A stretch of DNA of 64,000 nt, from NCBI GenBank assembly GCA_024707265.1, contig JANQAB010000002.1, forward strand, positions 516,188 through 580,187, in the 5' to 3' direction. This DNA is from Sporocytophaga sp. (lineage in GTDB: Bacteria > Bacteroidota > Bacteroidia > Cytophagales > Cytophagaceae). Positions 20,031 through 29,649 of this stretch are shown in pieces. How positions within the stretch are numbered: the first letter of the stretch is position 1; each line of letters opens with the position of its first letter. The position numbers were made by a program, and so were the translations under genes. The notes below the pieces were generated by a model. The model ran no database searches, had not been told where the DNA came from, and worked only from the letters and a program-made list of their open reading frames with translations.

Positions 20031-20552
20031 ATGTCTCAGGTAAATATTAGATCAGTAAAAGCTAGCGAAATTGACCTTAAAGAAAAGGTAGTAGCTATTC
20101 AAAGAGTTGCAAAAGTTGTAAAGGGAGGTCGTAGATTTAGTTTCTCTGCAATTGTTGTAGTTGGTGACGGACATGGTGTGGTTGGATATGGCTTGGGTAA
20201 AGCTAATGAAGTTACAGACGCTATCACAAAAGGGATAGATGATGCGAAGAAAAACCTTATAAAAGTTCCGGTTTTAAAAGGTACTGTTCCTCATGCAATA
20301 CATGGCAAATATAGTGGAGGATTTGTATTCTTGAAACCTGCTGCTCCTGGTACTGGTGTAATTGCAGGTGGTGCAATGAGAGCTGTACTTGAAAGTGCTG
20401 GGGTTAAGGATGTATTAGCAAAATCAAAAGGTTCATCTAATCCTCATAACGTAGTTAAAGCAACTTTTGATGCCTTATTAAGGATGAGAGCTCCACACGT
20501 TGTTGCTCAACAAAGAGGTGTTAAATTGGCAAAAGTATTTACCGGTAAGTAA
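20031..20552 (+). CDS. rpsE: Small ribosomal subunit protein S5
   Basis: 30S fidelity protein near the mRNA entry site. The 173 residues include [20 protein letters not shown], whose loop is the site of spectinomycin-resistance changes in other bacteria and looks wild type, [15 protein letters not shown], and the C-terminal [19 protein letters not shown]. Confidence 0.97.
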   Translation: MSQVNIRSVKASEIDLKEKVVAIQRVAKVVKGGRRFSFSAIVVVGDGHGVVGYGLGKANEVTDAITKGIDDAKKNLIKVPVLKGTVPHAIHGKYSGGFVFLKPAAPGTGVIAGGAMRAVLESAGVKDVLAKSKGSSNPHNVVKATFDALLRMRAPHVVAQQRGVKLAKVFTGK

Positions 20553-20553
20553 A

Positions 20554-20733
20554 ATGGCTAAGATTAAAATAACTCAGGTTAGAAGTACTATTGATCGTCC
20601 AAACGATCAGAAGCTTACTATAAAAGCTTTAGGACTTGGTAAAATTAATAAAAGTGTTGAGGTAGAGGCAACTCCTCAGATACAAGGAATGGTTAAGAAA
20701 GTAAATCACTTGGTAACTGTTAGCAAAATCTAA
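20554..20733 (+). CDS. rpmD: Large ribosomal subunit protein L30
   Basis: Small 50S protein of 59 residues. The ATG at 20554 (MAKIKITQVRSTIDRP) lies one base after the rpsE stop; an upstream start at 20500 would lie inside rpsE and is rejected. The LTIKALGLGKINKSVE signature is present. Confidence 0.96.
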   Translation: MAKIKITQVRSTIDRPNDQKLTIKALGLGKINKSVEVEATPQIQGMVKKVNHLVTVSKI

Positions 20734-20735
20734 TT

Positions 20736-21185
20736 ATGAACTTAAGTAATTTGACTCCTGCAAAAGGGTCTGTTAAAAATAGAAAAAGAATAGGTAGAGG
20801 TACTGGATCTGGACGTGGTGGAACTTCAACTAGAGGTCACAAAGGAGCAAAGTCAAGATCTGGATATTCTAAAAAGTCAGGTTTTGAAGGTGGTCAGATG
20901 CCGCTTCAAAGAAGAGTACCCAAGTTTGGATTTAATAATCCTGACAAAGTAGTTTTCAAGCCAATTAATCTTGATATTATAAACAATCTTGCAACTGACA
21001 AGAAATTATCATTAGTTGATGATAAGGTTCTTTTAGAGAATGGACTAGTTGCTAAATCTGATAAGATTAAAGTTTTAGGAAGAGGGGAGCTAAAAACAAA
21101 GTTAGAGGTTAAAGCTCATTCTTTTTCTGAATCAGCAATTAAAGCAATTGAAAATGCAGGTGGTAAAGCAATAAAAATTGCATAA
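20736..21185 (+). CDS. rplO: Large ribosomal subunit protein L15
   Basis: Late 50S assembly protein. The 149 residues start MNLSNLTPAKGSVKNRKRIG with the glycine/arginine-rich N-terminal arm (GRGTGSGRGGTSTRGHKGAK) and the FEGGQMPLQRRVPKFGF motif. Its stop codon overlaps the secY start by one base (TAATG), implying coupled translation. Confidence 0.97.
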   Translation: MNLSNLTPAKGSVKNRKRIGRGTGSGRGGTSTRGHKGAKSRSGYSKKSGFEGGQMPLQRRVPKFGFNNPDKVVFKPINLDIINNLATDKKLSLVDDKVLLENGLVAKSDKIKVLGRGELKTKLEVKAHSFSESAIKAIENAGGKAIKIA

Positions 21186-22522
21186 TGAAAAAGTTTATCC
21201 AAACCATTAAGAATATATTTTCAATAGAAGACCTAAGAATCAGAATACTGAACACTATAGGTTTTCTTTTGATTTTTCGTCTAGGATCTTATGTTGTCCT
21301 TCCTGGTGTCGATCCTGCTTCTATTGAAAGAGGATCTAATAAAGACAATATATTAGGATTGTTGGATACCTTGGTTGGAGGTGCATTCAGCAATGTTTCT
21401 ATTTTTGGTTTGGGTATCATGCCATATATTTCAGCAAGTATAGTGTTGCAACTATTAACTTTTGCTGTTCCTTATTTTCAAAAACTTCAGAAAGAAGGAG
21501 AATCTGGTAGAAAAAAGATCAATCAGATTACTAGGGTTCTTACAATATTTATAACATTAGCTCAATCAGTAGGATATCTGGCAGCTACAGTAAACCAGGA
21601 GATGTTATTTCCTGGTGTTGACAGGGCTTTCTTTACAATTAGTGCTATGTTAATACTTACCGCAGGTACAATGTTTTGTATGTGGCTTGGCGAGAAAATT
21701 ACAGATAAAGGTATTGGAAACGGAATATCCATGCTAATAATGGTAGGTATTATTTCCAGATTTCCTCAAGCCATTGTAGTTGAAGGTGCTGCGAAAGGAA
21801 TGAAAGGAGCTTTACCATTTATAATTGAATTAGGCGTATTATTCTTTATAGTGATGGGAGTTGTAATGTTGACACAAGCTACAAGAAAAATTCCTGTTCA
21901 ATATGCTAAGCAAGTAATCGGCAATAAAGTTTATGGTGGTCAAAGGCAATATATTCCTTTGAAAGTCATCGCTGCTGGAGTAATGCCAATTATCTTTGCT
22001 CAGTCAATAATGTTTTTGCCGGCAATGATAGCTTCTATGTTTTCAGATACAAGTGACTTTGCTGGATCTATAGGCGCAACGTTTTCTGATTTTACTAGTT
22101 GGCAATATAATTTAACATTTGCGGTATTAATTATTCTATTTACCTTTTTCTATACAGCTTTATCTGTTAACCCAAACCAGATCGCAGATGATATGAAGAG
22201 GAATGGCGGTTTTATTCCTGGAGTTAAACCTGGAAAACAAACATCAGACTATATTGACGATGTTTTGTCAAGAATCACACTCCCAGGCGCTATTTTCTTA
22301 GCAACTCTTGCAATATTACCTGCGATAGCACATGTTGCTGGAGTAACAAGAGACTTTTCTTACTTCTTTGGTGGTACATCTCTTTTGATCATGGTTGGAG
22401 TCGTTTTAGATACGCTTCAGCAAATAGAGAGTTATCTTTTGATGAGACATTATGAAGGAATGATGCAATCTGGAAGAATAAAAGGAAGGTCAGAAAATGT
22501 TGCGATTTCTTCTTCTAACTAA
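21185..22522 (+). CDS. secY: Protein translocase subunit SecY
   Basis: Pore-forming subunit of the Sec translocon in the inner membrane. The 445 residues contain ten predicted membrane helices; the plug region follows RLGSYVVLPGVDP, and the cytoplasmic loop with QATRKIPVQYAKQVIG and the C-terminal LPGAIFLATLAILP block are typical. It overlaps rplO and map by one base on each side. Confidence 0.98.
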   Translation: MKKFIQTIKNIFSIEDLRIRILNTIGFLLIFRLGSYVVLPGVDPASIERGSNKDNILGLLDTLVGGAFSNVSIFGLGIMPYISASIVLQLLTFAVPYFQKLQKEGESGRKKINQITRVLTIFITLAQSVGYLAATVNQEMLFPGVDRAFFTISAMLILTAGTMFCMWLGEKITDKGIGNGISMLIMVGIISRFPQAIVVEGAAKGMKGALPFIIELGVLFFIVMGVVMLTQATRKIPVQYAKQVIGNKVYGGQRQYIPLKVIAAGVMPIIFAQSIMFLPAMIASMFSDTSDFAGSIGATFSDFTSWQYNLTFAVLIILFTFFYTALSVNPNQIADDMKRNGGFIPGVKPGKQTSDYIDDVLSRITLPGAIFLATLAILPAIAHVAGVTRDFSYFFGGTSLLIMVGVVLDTLQQIESYLLMRHYEGMMQSGRIKGRSENVAISSSN

Positions 22523-23289
22523 TGATATATTACAAAACTGAAGATGAGATTGATCTAATTAAAAAGAGCGGAGATCTTTTGGGCCGTGTGCATGGTGAAA
22601 TTGCCAAGGCTATTAAGATTGGAGTAACAACTCAAGAATTAGATGATTTAGCATATAATTTTATTATAAAAAATGGAGGAATCCCTTCTTTTAAAGGATA
22701 TAACGGGTTTCCTTATACATTGTGTATCTCTATAAATGAGCAAGTAGTTCATGGGTTTCCAGGGAAGTATGTCTTAAGGGATGGAGATGTAATATCTGTG
22801 GATTGTGGAGTATATTTAGACGGATATCATAGTGATAGTGCTTATACGTACGGTGTAGGTAATGTTTCAGAAGATGTTAGAAGATTATTAGAATTCACCA
22901 AACAATCTCTTTATTTGGGAATAGAAGAGGCTGTTATTGGCAAAAGAACAGGAGATATTGGTTTCTCAATCCAAAATTTTGTTGAATCCAAAGGGTATTC
23001 TGTTGTAAGAGAGTTGGTTGGCCATGGTGTAGGGAAAAAGTTACATGAGAGCCCAGAGGTTCCTAATTACGGAAAAAGAGGTAAAGGCGTAAAACTGGAG
23101 GAAGGAATGGTAATTGCCATTGAACCCATGATAAATCTTGGTAAAAAAGAGATAGTTCAGGAAGAGGATGGTTGGACAATTAGAACTAAAGATAGGAAGC
23201 CTTCGGCTCATTTTGAACATACCGTTGCCATAAGAAAAGGAAAAGCTGAAGTACTAACTACATTTAAATACATAGAAGAAGTAATATAA
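22522..23289 (+). CDS. map: Methionine aminopeptidase, type I
   Basis: Removes the initiator methionine from nascent proteins; cytosolic dinuclear metalloenzyme. The five metal ligands can be assigned: two Asp in [19 protein letters not shown], His in [18 protein letters not shown], Glu in [11 protein letters not shown] and Glu in AHFEHTVAI. The 255 residues match type I without an N-terminal extension. It is coupled to secY and infA by one-base overlaps. Confidence 0.97.
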   Translation: MIYYKTEDEIDLIKKSGDLLGRVHGEIAKAIKIGVTTQELDDLAYNFIIKNGGIPSFKGYNGFPYTLCISINEQVVHGFPGKYVLRDGDVISVDCGVYLDGYHSDSAYTYGVGNVSEDVRRLLEFTKQSLYLGIEEAVIGKRTGDIGFSIQNFVESKGYSVVRELVGHGVGKKLHESPEVPNYGKRGKGVKLEEGMVIAIEPMINLGKKEIVQEEDGWTIRTKDRKPSAHFEHTVAIRKGKAEVLTTFKYIEEVI

Positions 23290-23507
23290 TGGCAAAACAG
23301 TCCTCTATAGAGCAAGATGGAACAATAGTAGAAGCATTGTCTAATGCTATGTTTAAGGTAGAGTTGGAAAATGGACATCAAGTAATTGCTCATATTTCTG
23401 GTAAAATGAGAATGAATTATATTAAAATTTTACCAGGTGATAAAATACGTTTGGAAATGTCTCCATACGATCTTTCTAAAGGAAGAATTGTATATAGATA
23501 TAAATAG
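23289..23507 (+). CDS. infA: Translation initiation factor IF-1
   Basis: OB-fold factor that occupies the ribosomal A site during initiation. The 72 residues, [20 protein letters not shown] to GRIVYRYK, match the standard length, with [20 protein letters not shown] as the core. It overlaps the map stop by one base. Confidence 0.98.
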   Translation: MAKQSSIEQDGTIVEALSNAMFKVELENGHQVIAHISGKMRMNYIKILPGDKIRLEMSPYDLSKGRIVYRYK

Positions 23508-23541
23508 GTTTTAGCGAATAGCTACTTAAATTTATCAAAAA

Positions 23542-23658
23542 ATGAAAGTTAAAGCATCTATTAAGAAAAGAAGTGCTGATTGTAAGGTAATCAGAAGAAA
23601 CGGGAAACTTTACGTTATCAATAAAAAGAACCCAAGATTTAAACAAAGACAAGGTTAA
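23542..23658 (+). CDS. rpmJ: Large ribosomal subunit protein L36, zinc-free form
   Basis: 38-residue 50S protein, [20 protein letters not shown] and then [18 protein letters not shown]. The zinc ligands of the C-plus form (Cys11, Cys14, Cys27 and a His near 32) are reduced to Cys14 alone: residue 11 is Ser, 27 is Asn, and no His is present. This is the C-minus, zinc-independent type. It lies 34 bases after infA and 11 before rpsM. Confidence 0.95.
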   Translation: MKVKASIKKRSADCKVIRRNGKLYVINKKNPRFKQRQG

Positions 23659-23669
23659 TAATTATTACT

Positions 23670-24047
23670 ATGGCTAGAATTTCAGGTGTAGATATTCCGG
23701 ATAACAAACGCGGGGAAGTTTCATTAACTTATATTTACGGTATAGGTAGAAAATCTGCTCAATCTATTTTATCAAAAGCAGGCGTTAATTGGGATAAAAA
23801 AGCTAGTGAGTGGACCGAAGAGGAATCGACTGCAATTAGGAATATTATTGGTGCTGAGTTTAAAGTTGAAGGAGTTCTTAAATCAGAAGTTCAACTAAGC
23901 ATTAAACGTTTATTGGATATTGGATGTTACAGAGGCCTTAGACATCGTAAGGGACTTCCAGTAAGAGGGCAAAGAACTAAGAATAATTGCCGTACTCGTA
24001 AAGGTAAACGTAAAACAGTGGCTAACAAGAAAAAAGCTACTAAATAA
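23670..24047 (+). CDS. rpsM: Small ribosomal subunit protein S13
   Basis: 30S head protein forming intersubunit bridges. The 125 residues start [20 protein letters not shown], with [11 protein letters not shown] and the C-terminal signature [20 protein letters not shown], ending in a Lys-rich tail that reaches the P-site tRNA. Confidence 0.97.
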   Translation: MARISGVDIPDNKRGEVSLTYIYGIGRKSAQSILSKAGVNWDKKASEWTEEESTAIRNIIGAEFKVEGVLKSEVQLSIKRLLDIGCYRGLRHRKGLPVRGQRTKNNCRTRKGKRKTVANKKKATK

Positions 24048-24075
24048 TAAATAAATATCTAGATAGATAAATTAT

Positions 24076-24483
24076 ATGGCTCAACAACAACAAGCAGGCA
24101 AAAGAAAGGATAAAGCCAAAAAGAGAGTAGTAGTTGTAGAATCTACAGGTCAGGCTCATATTAAGGCTAGCTTTAATAACATCATTATTTCCATTACGAA
24201 TAACGCAGGCCAAGTAATATCTTGGGCATCTGCTGGAAAAATGGGTTTTAAAGGTTCAAAAAAGAATACTCCTTATGCTGCTCAGGTAGCTGCTCAGAAT
24301 TGTGCCCAGGTAGCATTTGATTTAGGATTAAGAAAGGTAGAAGTTTTCGTTAAGGGACCTGGTTCCGGAAGAGAATCTGCAATTAGAACTATTCAAAATG
24401 CTGGTATCGAAGTGTCGATTATTAAAGATGTAACTCCTCTACCGCATAATGGATGCAGACCTCCAAAGAAAAGAAGAGTTTAA
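24076..24483 (+). CDS. rpsK: Small ribosomal subunit protein S11
   Basis: 30S platform protein near the E-site mRNA. The 135 residues contain [40 protein letters not shown] and the C-terminal [19 protein letters not shown] basic N-terminal arm rich in Gln and Lys precedes the core. Confidence 0.97.
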   Translation: MAQQQQAGKRKDKAKKRVVVVESTGQAHIKASFNNIIISITNNAGQVISWASAGKMGFKGSKKNTPYAAQVAAQNCAQVAFDLGLRKVEVFVKGPGSGRESAIRTIQNAGIEVSIIKDVTPLPHNGCRPPKKRRV

Positions 24484-24545
24484 TTACAGTTTAAAGGTTC
24501 AGATCCTTTTACTTTTAAGTATTTAAAATAAATAATTGTTCAGAA

Positions 24546-25151
24546 ATGGCAAGATATACAGGCCCGAAAACAAAAATTTCAAGAAAATTCGGTGAACCGA
24601 TCTTAGGAGCGAGTAAGGCACTACAAAAAAAGAGCTATCCTCCTGGAATGCACGGTAGAGGAAGAAGAAAGAAGCAGTCTGAGTATGCTGTTCAGCTTGC
24701 TGCTAAGCAGAAAGCAAAGTATACTTATGGTGTTTTAGAGAGACAATTCTCTAATACATTTGATAAAGCTGCCAGAATGGGCGGTGTAACAGGGGAAAAC
24801 CTACTTAAGCTTCTTGAATCTAGGCTTGACAATGTTATCTATAGATTAGGGATTGCTCCATCAAGAAGAGCAGCTAGACAGCTTGTACTGCACCATCATA
24901 TAATTGTTAACGGGGAAGTTGTTAATATACCAAGTTTCTCTGTTAAACCTGGTGATTTAGTGGCTGTTAGAGAAAAGTCTAAATCTTTAGAAGTCATAAC
25001 TACAAGCTTGTCTGCAAAGGGTGGAAAGAAGTTTGCATGGTTTGAGTGGGATAGCAATTCAATGACTGGTAAGTATATTAACTATCCTCAAAGAGAGGAA
25101 ATACCTGAAAACATTCAGGAGCAGCTTATAGTCGAGCTTTATTCCAAATAA
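24546..25151 (+). CDS. rpsD: Small ribosomal subunit protein S4
   Basis: Primary 16S rRNA-binding protein and assembly initiator. The 201 residues begin [19 protein letters not shown], lack a zinc-binding cysteine cluster, and include the S4 RNA-binding domain motif [20 protein letters not shown] with [16 protein letters not shown] 62-base spacer separates it from rpsK and 51 bases from rpoA. Confidence 0.97.
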   Translation: MARYTGPKTKISRKFGEPILGASKALQKKSYPPGMHGRGRRKKQSEYAVQLAAKQKAKYTYGVLERQFSNTFDKAARMGGVTGENLLKLLESRLDNVIYRLGIAPSRRAARQLVLHHHIIVNGEVVNIPSFSVKPGDLVAVREKSKSLEVITTSLSAKGGKKFAWFEWDSNSMTGKYINYPQREEIPENIQEQLIVELYSK

Positions 25152-25202
25152 TATATTGTTTTTATATTTTCTTTTTATCGGATCCAAAAGAAATAACGGA
25201 AT

Positions 25203-26192
25203 ATGTCAATATTAGCATTTCAAATGCCTGAGAAGGTTGTAATGGAAAAAGCAGACGATTTTCATGGTCTGTTTGAATTTAAACCTCTCGAAAAGGGCTA
25301 TGGAGTAACGATAGGTAACGCACTTAGAAGAATCTTGCTTTCTTCTTTGGAAGGTTATGCTGTAACAGGAATTAAAATTCCAGGAGTTCTTCATGAGTTT
25401 TCTACAATAGAAGGTGTAATGGAAGATGTATCAGAAATTATTTTGAATCTTAAAATGGTAAGATTTAAAAAGGTTGCTGATACAAATGAAAGTAAAATTG
25501 TAGTTTCCCTAAAGAAGCAAGAAGTTTTTAAAGCTGGAGATATAGGTAAATTTACTTCATCATTTCAGATTTTAAATCCTGAGCATGTAATATGCCATCT
25601 TGATAATTCTGTTAGTATGGATGTTGAGCTTACGCTTGAGAAAGGTAGGGGATACGTTCCGGCAGAGGAAAATAAGCCAGCTGAACAAGTATTTGGTTTT
25701 ATTCCAATTGATGCAATTTTTACGCCTATAAAAAATGTTAAATATAGCGTTGAAAATACAAGGGTTGAGCAAAAAACTGACTATGAGAAATTGATTCTCG
25801 ATATCGAGACTGATGGCTCTATTCATCCTGAAGATGCATTAAAAGGTGCTGCCAATATTCTTATTAAGCACTTCATGTTATTCTCTGATCAGACTATGAC
25901 TTTTGAGACGGCTAAGCCTGACGAAGAAGAGACAGTAGACGAAGAGCTATTGCACATGAGGAAATTATTAAAGACTCCAATTTCTGAGTTAGATCTGTCA
26001 GTAAGAGCTTATAATTGTCTTAAGGCCGCAGATATTAAATCTCTAGGAGATTTAGCAGCTTTGGATATTTCAGACATGATGAAATTTAGAAATTTCGGTA
26101 AAAAATCATTAGCTGAATTAGAAGCTTTAATTGCCGATAAAAACCTAACATTTGGGATGGATTTGGCTAAGTATAAACTTGATGAAGATTAA
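25203..26192 (+). CDS. rpoA: RNA polymerase alpha subunit
   Basis: 329-residue alpha subunit. The N-terminal dimerisation domain shows [20 protein letters not shown] and [11 protein letters not shown]; the C-terminal domain, which binds UP elements and activators, shows the [21 protein letters not shown] helix-hairpin-helix region and [14 protein letters not shown]. Co-transcribed with rpsD and rplQ as in most bacteria. Confidence 0.98.
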   Translation: MSILAFQMPEKVVMEKADDFHGLFEFKPLEKGYGVTIGNALRRILLSSLEGYAVTGIKIPGVLHEFSTIEGVMEDVSEIILNLKMVRFKKVADTNESKIVVSLKKQEVFKAGDIGKFTSSFQILNPEHVICHLDNSVSMDVELTLEKGRGYVPAEENKPAEQVFGFIPIDAIFTPIKNVKYSVENTRVEQKTDYEKLILDIETDGSIHPEDALKGAANILIKHFMLFSDQTMTFETAKPDEEETVDEELLHMRKLLKTPISELDLSVRAYNCLKAADIKSLGDLAALDISDMMKFRNFGKKSLAELEALIADKNLTFGMDLAKYKLDED

Positions 26193-26197
26193 TTACA

Positions 26198-26725
26198 ATG
26201 CGACACGGTAAAAAAGATAACCATTTGGGGAGAACCCATAGTCATAGAAAGGCTTTACTTTCAAACATGGCCTCTTCTCTAATTATTAATAAAAGAATTT
26301 CAACTACTGTTGCAAAAGCTAAAGCTTTGAGAAAGTATGTTGAGCCACTAATTACTAAAGCTAAAGATGATACAACACATTCAAGAAGAATAGTGTTTTC
26401 TTATCTTCAGAATAAAGATTCTGTAAGTACTTTGTTCTCTGATGTAGTAGAAAAGGTATCAAATCGTCCAGGAGGATATACTCGAATTCTTCGTACTGGA
26501 AATAGATTAGGAGATAATGCTGAAATGTGTATAATTGAGTTAGTTGATTTTAACGAATTATACACTAAGGCTTCCGCAAAAGAGGCTGGAAAAGCAAAAA
26601 CTAGGAGAAGTAGAAAAACTTCTAAACCTGGTGAAGGTGCTGTTGAAGCTAAATCAAAAGTTAAAGCTGAAAAATCTTCTGAGACAAATTCAAGTGATAA
26701 TACTGAAACTAAAGACAGCGAATAA
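26198..26725 (+). CDS. rplQ: Large ribosomal subunit protein L17 with long charged tail
   Basis: 50S protein near the tunnel exit. The core (about residues 1-118) begins [20 protein letters not shown] and includes [17 protein letters not shown] and [20 protein letters not shown]. At 175 residues it is about 50 longer than in E. coli because of a Lys/Ala/Glu/Ser tail. It is the last gene of the long operon and is followed by a strong terminator. Confidence 0.97.
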   Translation: MRHGKKDNHLGRTHSHRKALLSNMASSLIINKRISTTVAKAKALRKYVEPLITKAKDDTTHSRRIVFSYLQNKDSVSTLFSDVVEKVSNRPGGYTRILRTGNRLGDNAEMCIIELVDFNELYTKASAKEAGKAKTRRSRKTSKPGEGAVEAKSKVKAEKSSETNSSDNTETKDSE

Positions 26726-26751
26726 CATAGCTATTTTAAAATAGTATAAAT

Positions 26752-26787
26752 AAAAAAAGGATTTGACTTTTGTTAAATCCTTTTTTT
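26752..26787 (+). terminator. Terminator of the rplC-rplQ operon
   Basis: A perfect 13-base stem: AAAAAAAGGATTT, a 10-base loop, then AAATCCTTTTTTT. It lies 26 bases after the rplQ stop. A TTTG and a TATTTTG in the same stretch could form a degenerate carA promoter overlapping the hairpin. Confidence 0.85.
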
Positions 26788-26810
26788 ATTTTGCGCAAAT
26801 ATATTCCTCA

Positions 26811-27911
26811 ATGAAATACAACATTCGCAGGGAGGCTCTCCTTGTTCTTGAAGATGGCACTCTCTACAAAGGCCAAGCCGTTGGGAAAATTGGTACAACC
26901 CGTGGCGAAATCTGTTTTAATACAGGTATGACTGGGTACCAAGAGATTTATACTGACCCATCTTATTATGGTCAGATAATTGTGAATACTACTGCTCACA
27001 TAGGAAATTATGGTGTTGTCAATGAAGAGCAAGAGTCCGATTCTGTTAAATTTAGCGGACTTGTCTGCAAAACTTTTTCAGATATTTATTCCAGGAAAAG
27101 TGGAGAGGGCACTTTGCAAGATTACTTTGAAAAACATAATATAGTTGGTATAAGTGAGATTGACACAAGGGAACTAGTGAGGCATATCAGGAGTAAAGGA
27201 GGGATGAATGCAATTGTCTCCTCTGAAATACTTGATGCAGATACACTACTTGCCGAGGTTAAGAATATTCCATCTATGAGTGGATTAGAATTATCAAGTA
27301 AAGTTAGCACTCCAAATGCATATTTCGCTGGTGATGAAAATGCTTCCCTAAAAGTGGCAGTTCTGGATTTAGGGATTAAAAAAAGTATTTTAAATAATTT
27401 TACAAGTAGAGATGTCTTTTGTAAGGTATTTCCTGCAACTACTTCCTTCGAAGAAATGCAAGAATGGGGACCTGATGGTTATTTTATTTCTAATGGACCT
27501 GGTGATCCTGCCGCGACTAAATACGCAATTGAAACTGTTAAGAAAATATTGAATGTAAATTTACCTTTATTTGGTATTTGCCTGGGGCATCAAATTTTGG
27601 CAGAAGCAAATGGGATTCCAACTTATAAAATGCACCATGGTCATAGAGGCTTAAACCATCCGGTTAAGAATTTACTAACTGGTAAAAGCGAGATTACTTC
27701 ACAAAACCACGGATTTAGTGTAGATGCTGAGGCCGTTAAAGACAGCTTAACTGTTGAGGTTACTCATATTAACCTTAACGATAATACAGTAGAAGGGATT
27801 AGAATTAAAAATAAAAAGGCATTTTCAGTTCAGTATCACCCTGAGTCATCTCCAGGACCGCATGACTCACATTACTTATTTGAGGAATTTATTTCATTAC
27901 TTAGAAAATAA
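26811..27911 (+). CDS. carA: Carbamoyl-phosphate synthase small subunit
   Basis: Glutamine amidotransferase subunit that feeds ammonia to CarB for pyrimidine and arginine synthesis. The ATG at 26811 (MKYNIRREALLVLEDGTLYK) is chosen over a TTG inside the upstream terminator. The N-terminal CPSase domain shows FNTGMTGYQEIYTDPSYYGQ. The class I amidotransferase domain shows the nucleophile motif FGICLGHQI and the His/Glu pair in QYHPESSPGPHD. About 366 residues, normal. carB is not in the window. Confidence 0.96.
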   Translation: MKYNIRREALLVLEDGTLYKGQAVGKIGTTRGEICFNTGMTGYQEIYTDPSYYGQIIVNTTAHIGNYGVVNEEQESDSVKFSGLVCKTFSDIYSRKSGEGTLQDYFEKHNIVGISEIDTRELVRHIRSKGGMNAIVSSEILDADTLLAEVKNIPSMSGLELSSKVSTPNAYFAGDENASLKVAVLDLGIKKSILNNFTSRDVFCKVFPATTSFEEMQEWGPDGYFISNGPGDPAATKYAIETVKKILNVNLPLFGICLGHQILAEANGIPTYKMHHGHRGLNHPVKNLLTGKSEITSQNHGFSVDAEAVKDSLTVEVTHINLNDNTVEGIRIKNKKAFSVQYHPESSPGPHDSHYLFEEFISLLRK

Positions 27912-27923
27912 ATTTTTAATTAA

Positions 27924-29225
<1,302 letters not shown>

Positions 29226-29230
29226 TATTG

Positions 29231-29259
29231 AAAGTCCCTTGAAAAAGGGACTTTTTTTT
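29231..29259 (+). terminator. Terminator after eno
   Basis: AAAGTCCCTT, loop GAAA, AAGGGACTTT, then a T run. Perfect 10-base stem starting 5 bases after the eno stop. Confidence 0.9.
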
Positions 29260-29308
29260 ACCCTCTCATTTTCTATTTTTAGCAAAATATCTCCTGTAAT
29301 AAAAAAAC

Positions 29309-29602
29309 ATGTTATCAAAACTTCCGCCATTTACTAAAAACTTCTTTTTTATCTCAAGTATCATTTTTTTAATATGGATGATATTTTTCGATTCTAATGA
29401 TTTTATAAATCAGTTTAGAGCTAGCCGCAAAATCAAAGATTTGGAAGGTCAGAAGGTATTCTATGAAGAGAAAATAGAAGAAGTGAAGAAAGAACGGGAA
29501 GCACTTTTAAATAATCCTAAAGAATTGGAAAGATTTGCCCGTGAAAATTATTTGATGAAAAAGAAGAACGAGGATGTTTTTATCATCGTAGATGAAGAGT
29601 AA
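29309..29602 (+). CDS. FtsB/DivIC-like septum formation initiator
   Basis: 97-residue bitopic membrane protein: a short cytoplasmic N-terminus, one membrane helix (about residues 11-28), then a coiled coil (KIKDLEGQKVFYEEKIEEV) and the conserved ERFARENYLMKKKNEDVFIIV end seen in the FtsB/DivIC family. Such proteins stabilise FtsL and the divisome at mid-cell. Its position after eno and before a class A penicillin-binding protein fits a role in cell-wall division. Confidence 0.88.
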   Translation: MLSKLPPFTKNFFFISSIIFLIWMIFFDSNDFINQFRASRKIKDLEGQKVFYEEKIEEVKKEREALLNNPKELERFARENYLMKKKNEDVFIIVDEE

Positions 29603-29649
29603 TTATCATATAAAAACACACATTAAGATTAGAAGTTAGCTGCGGGGTC

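Noticed and set aside
26763-26810. Upstream TTG start for carA
   Set aside because: It lies inside the terminator hairpin and adds a hydrophobic stretch absent from CarA proteins.
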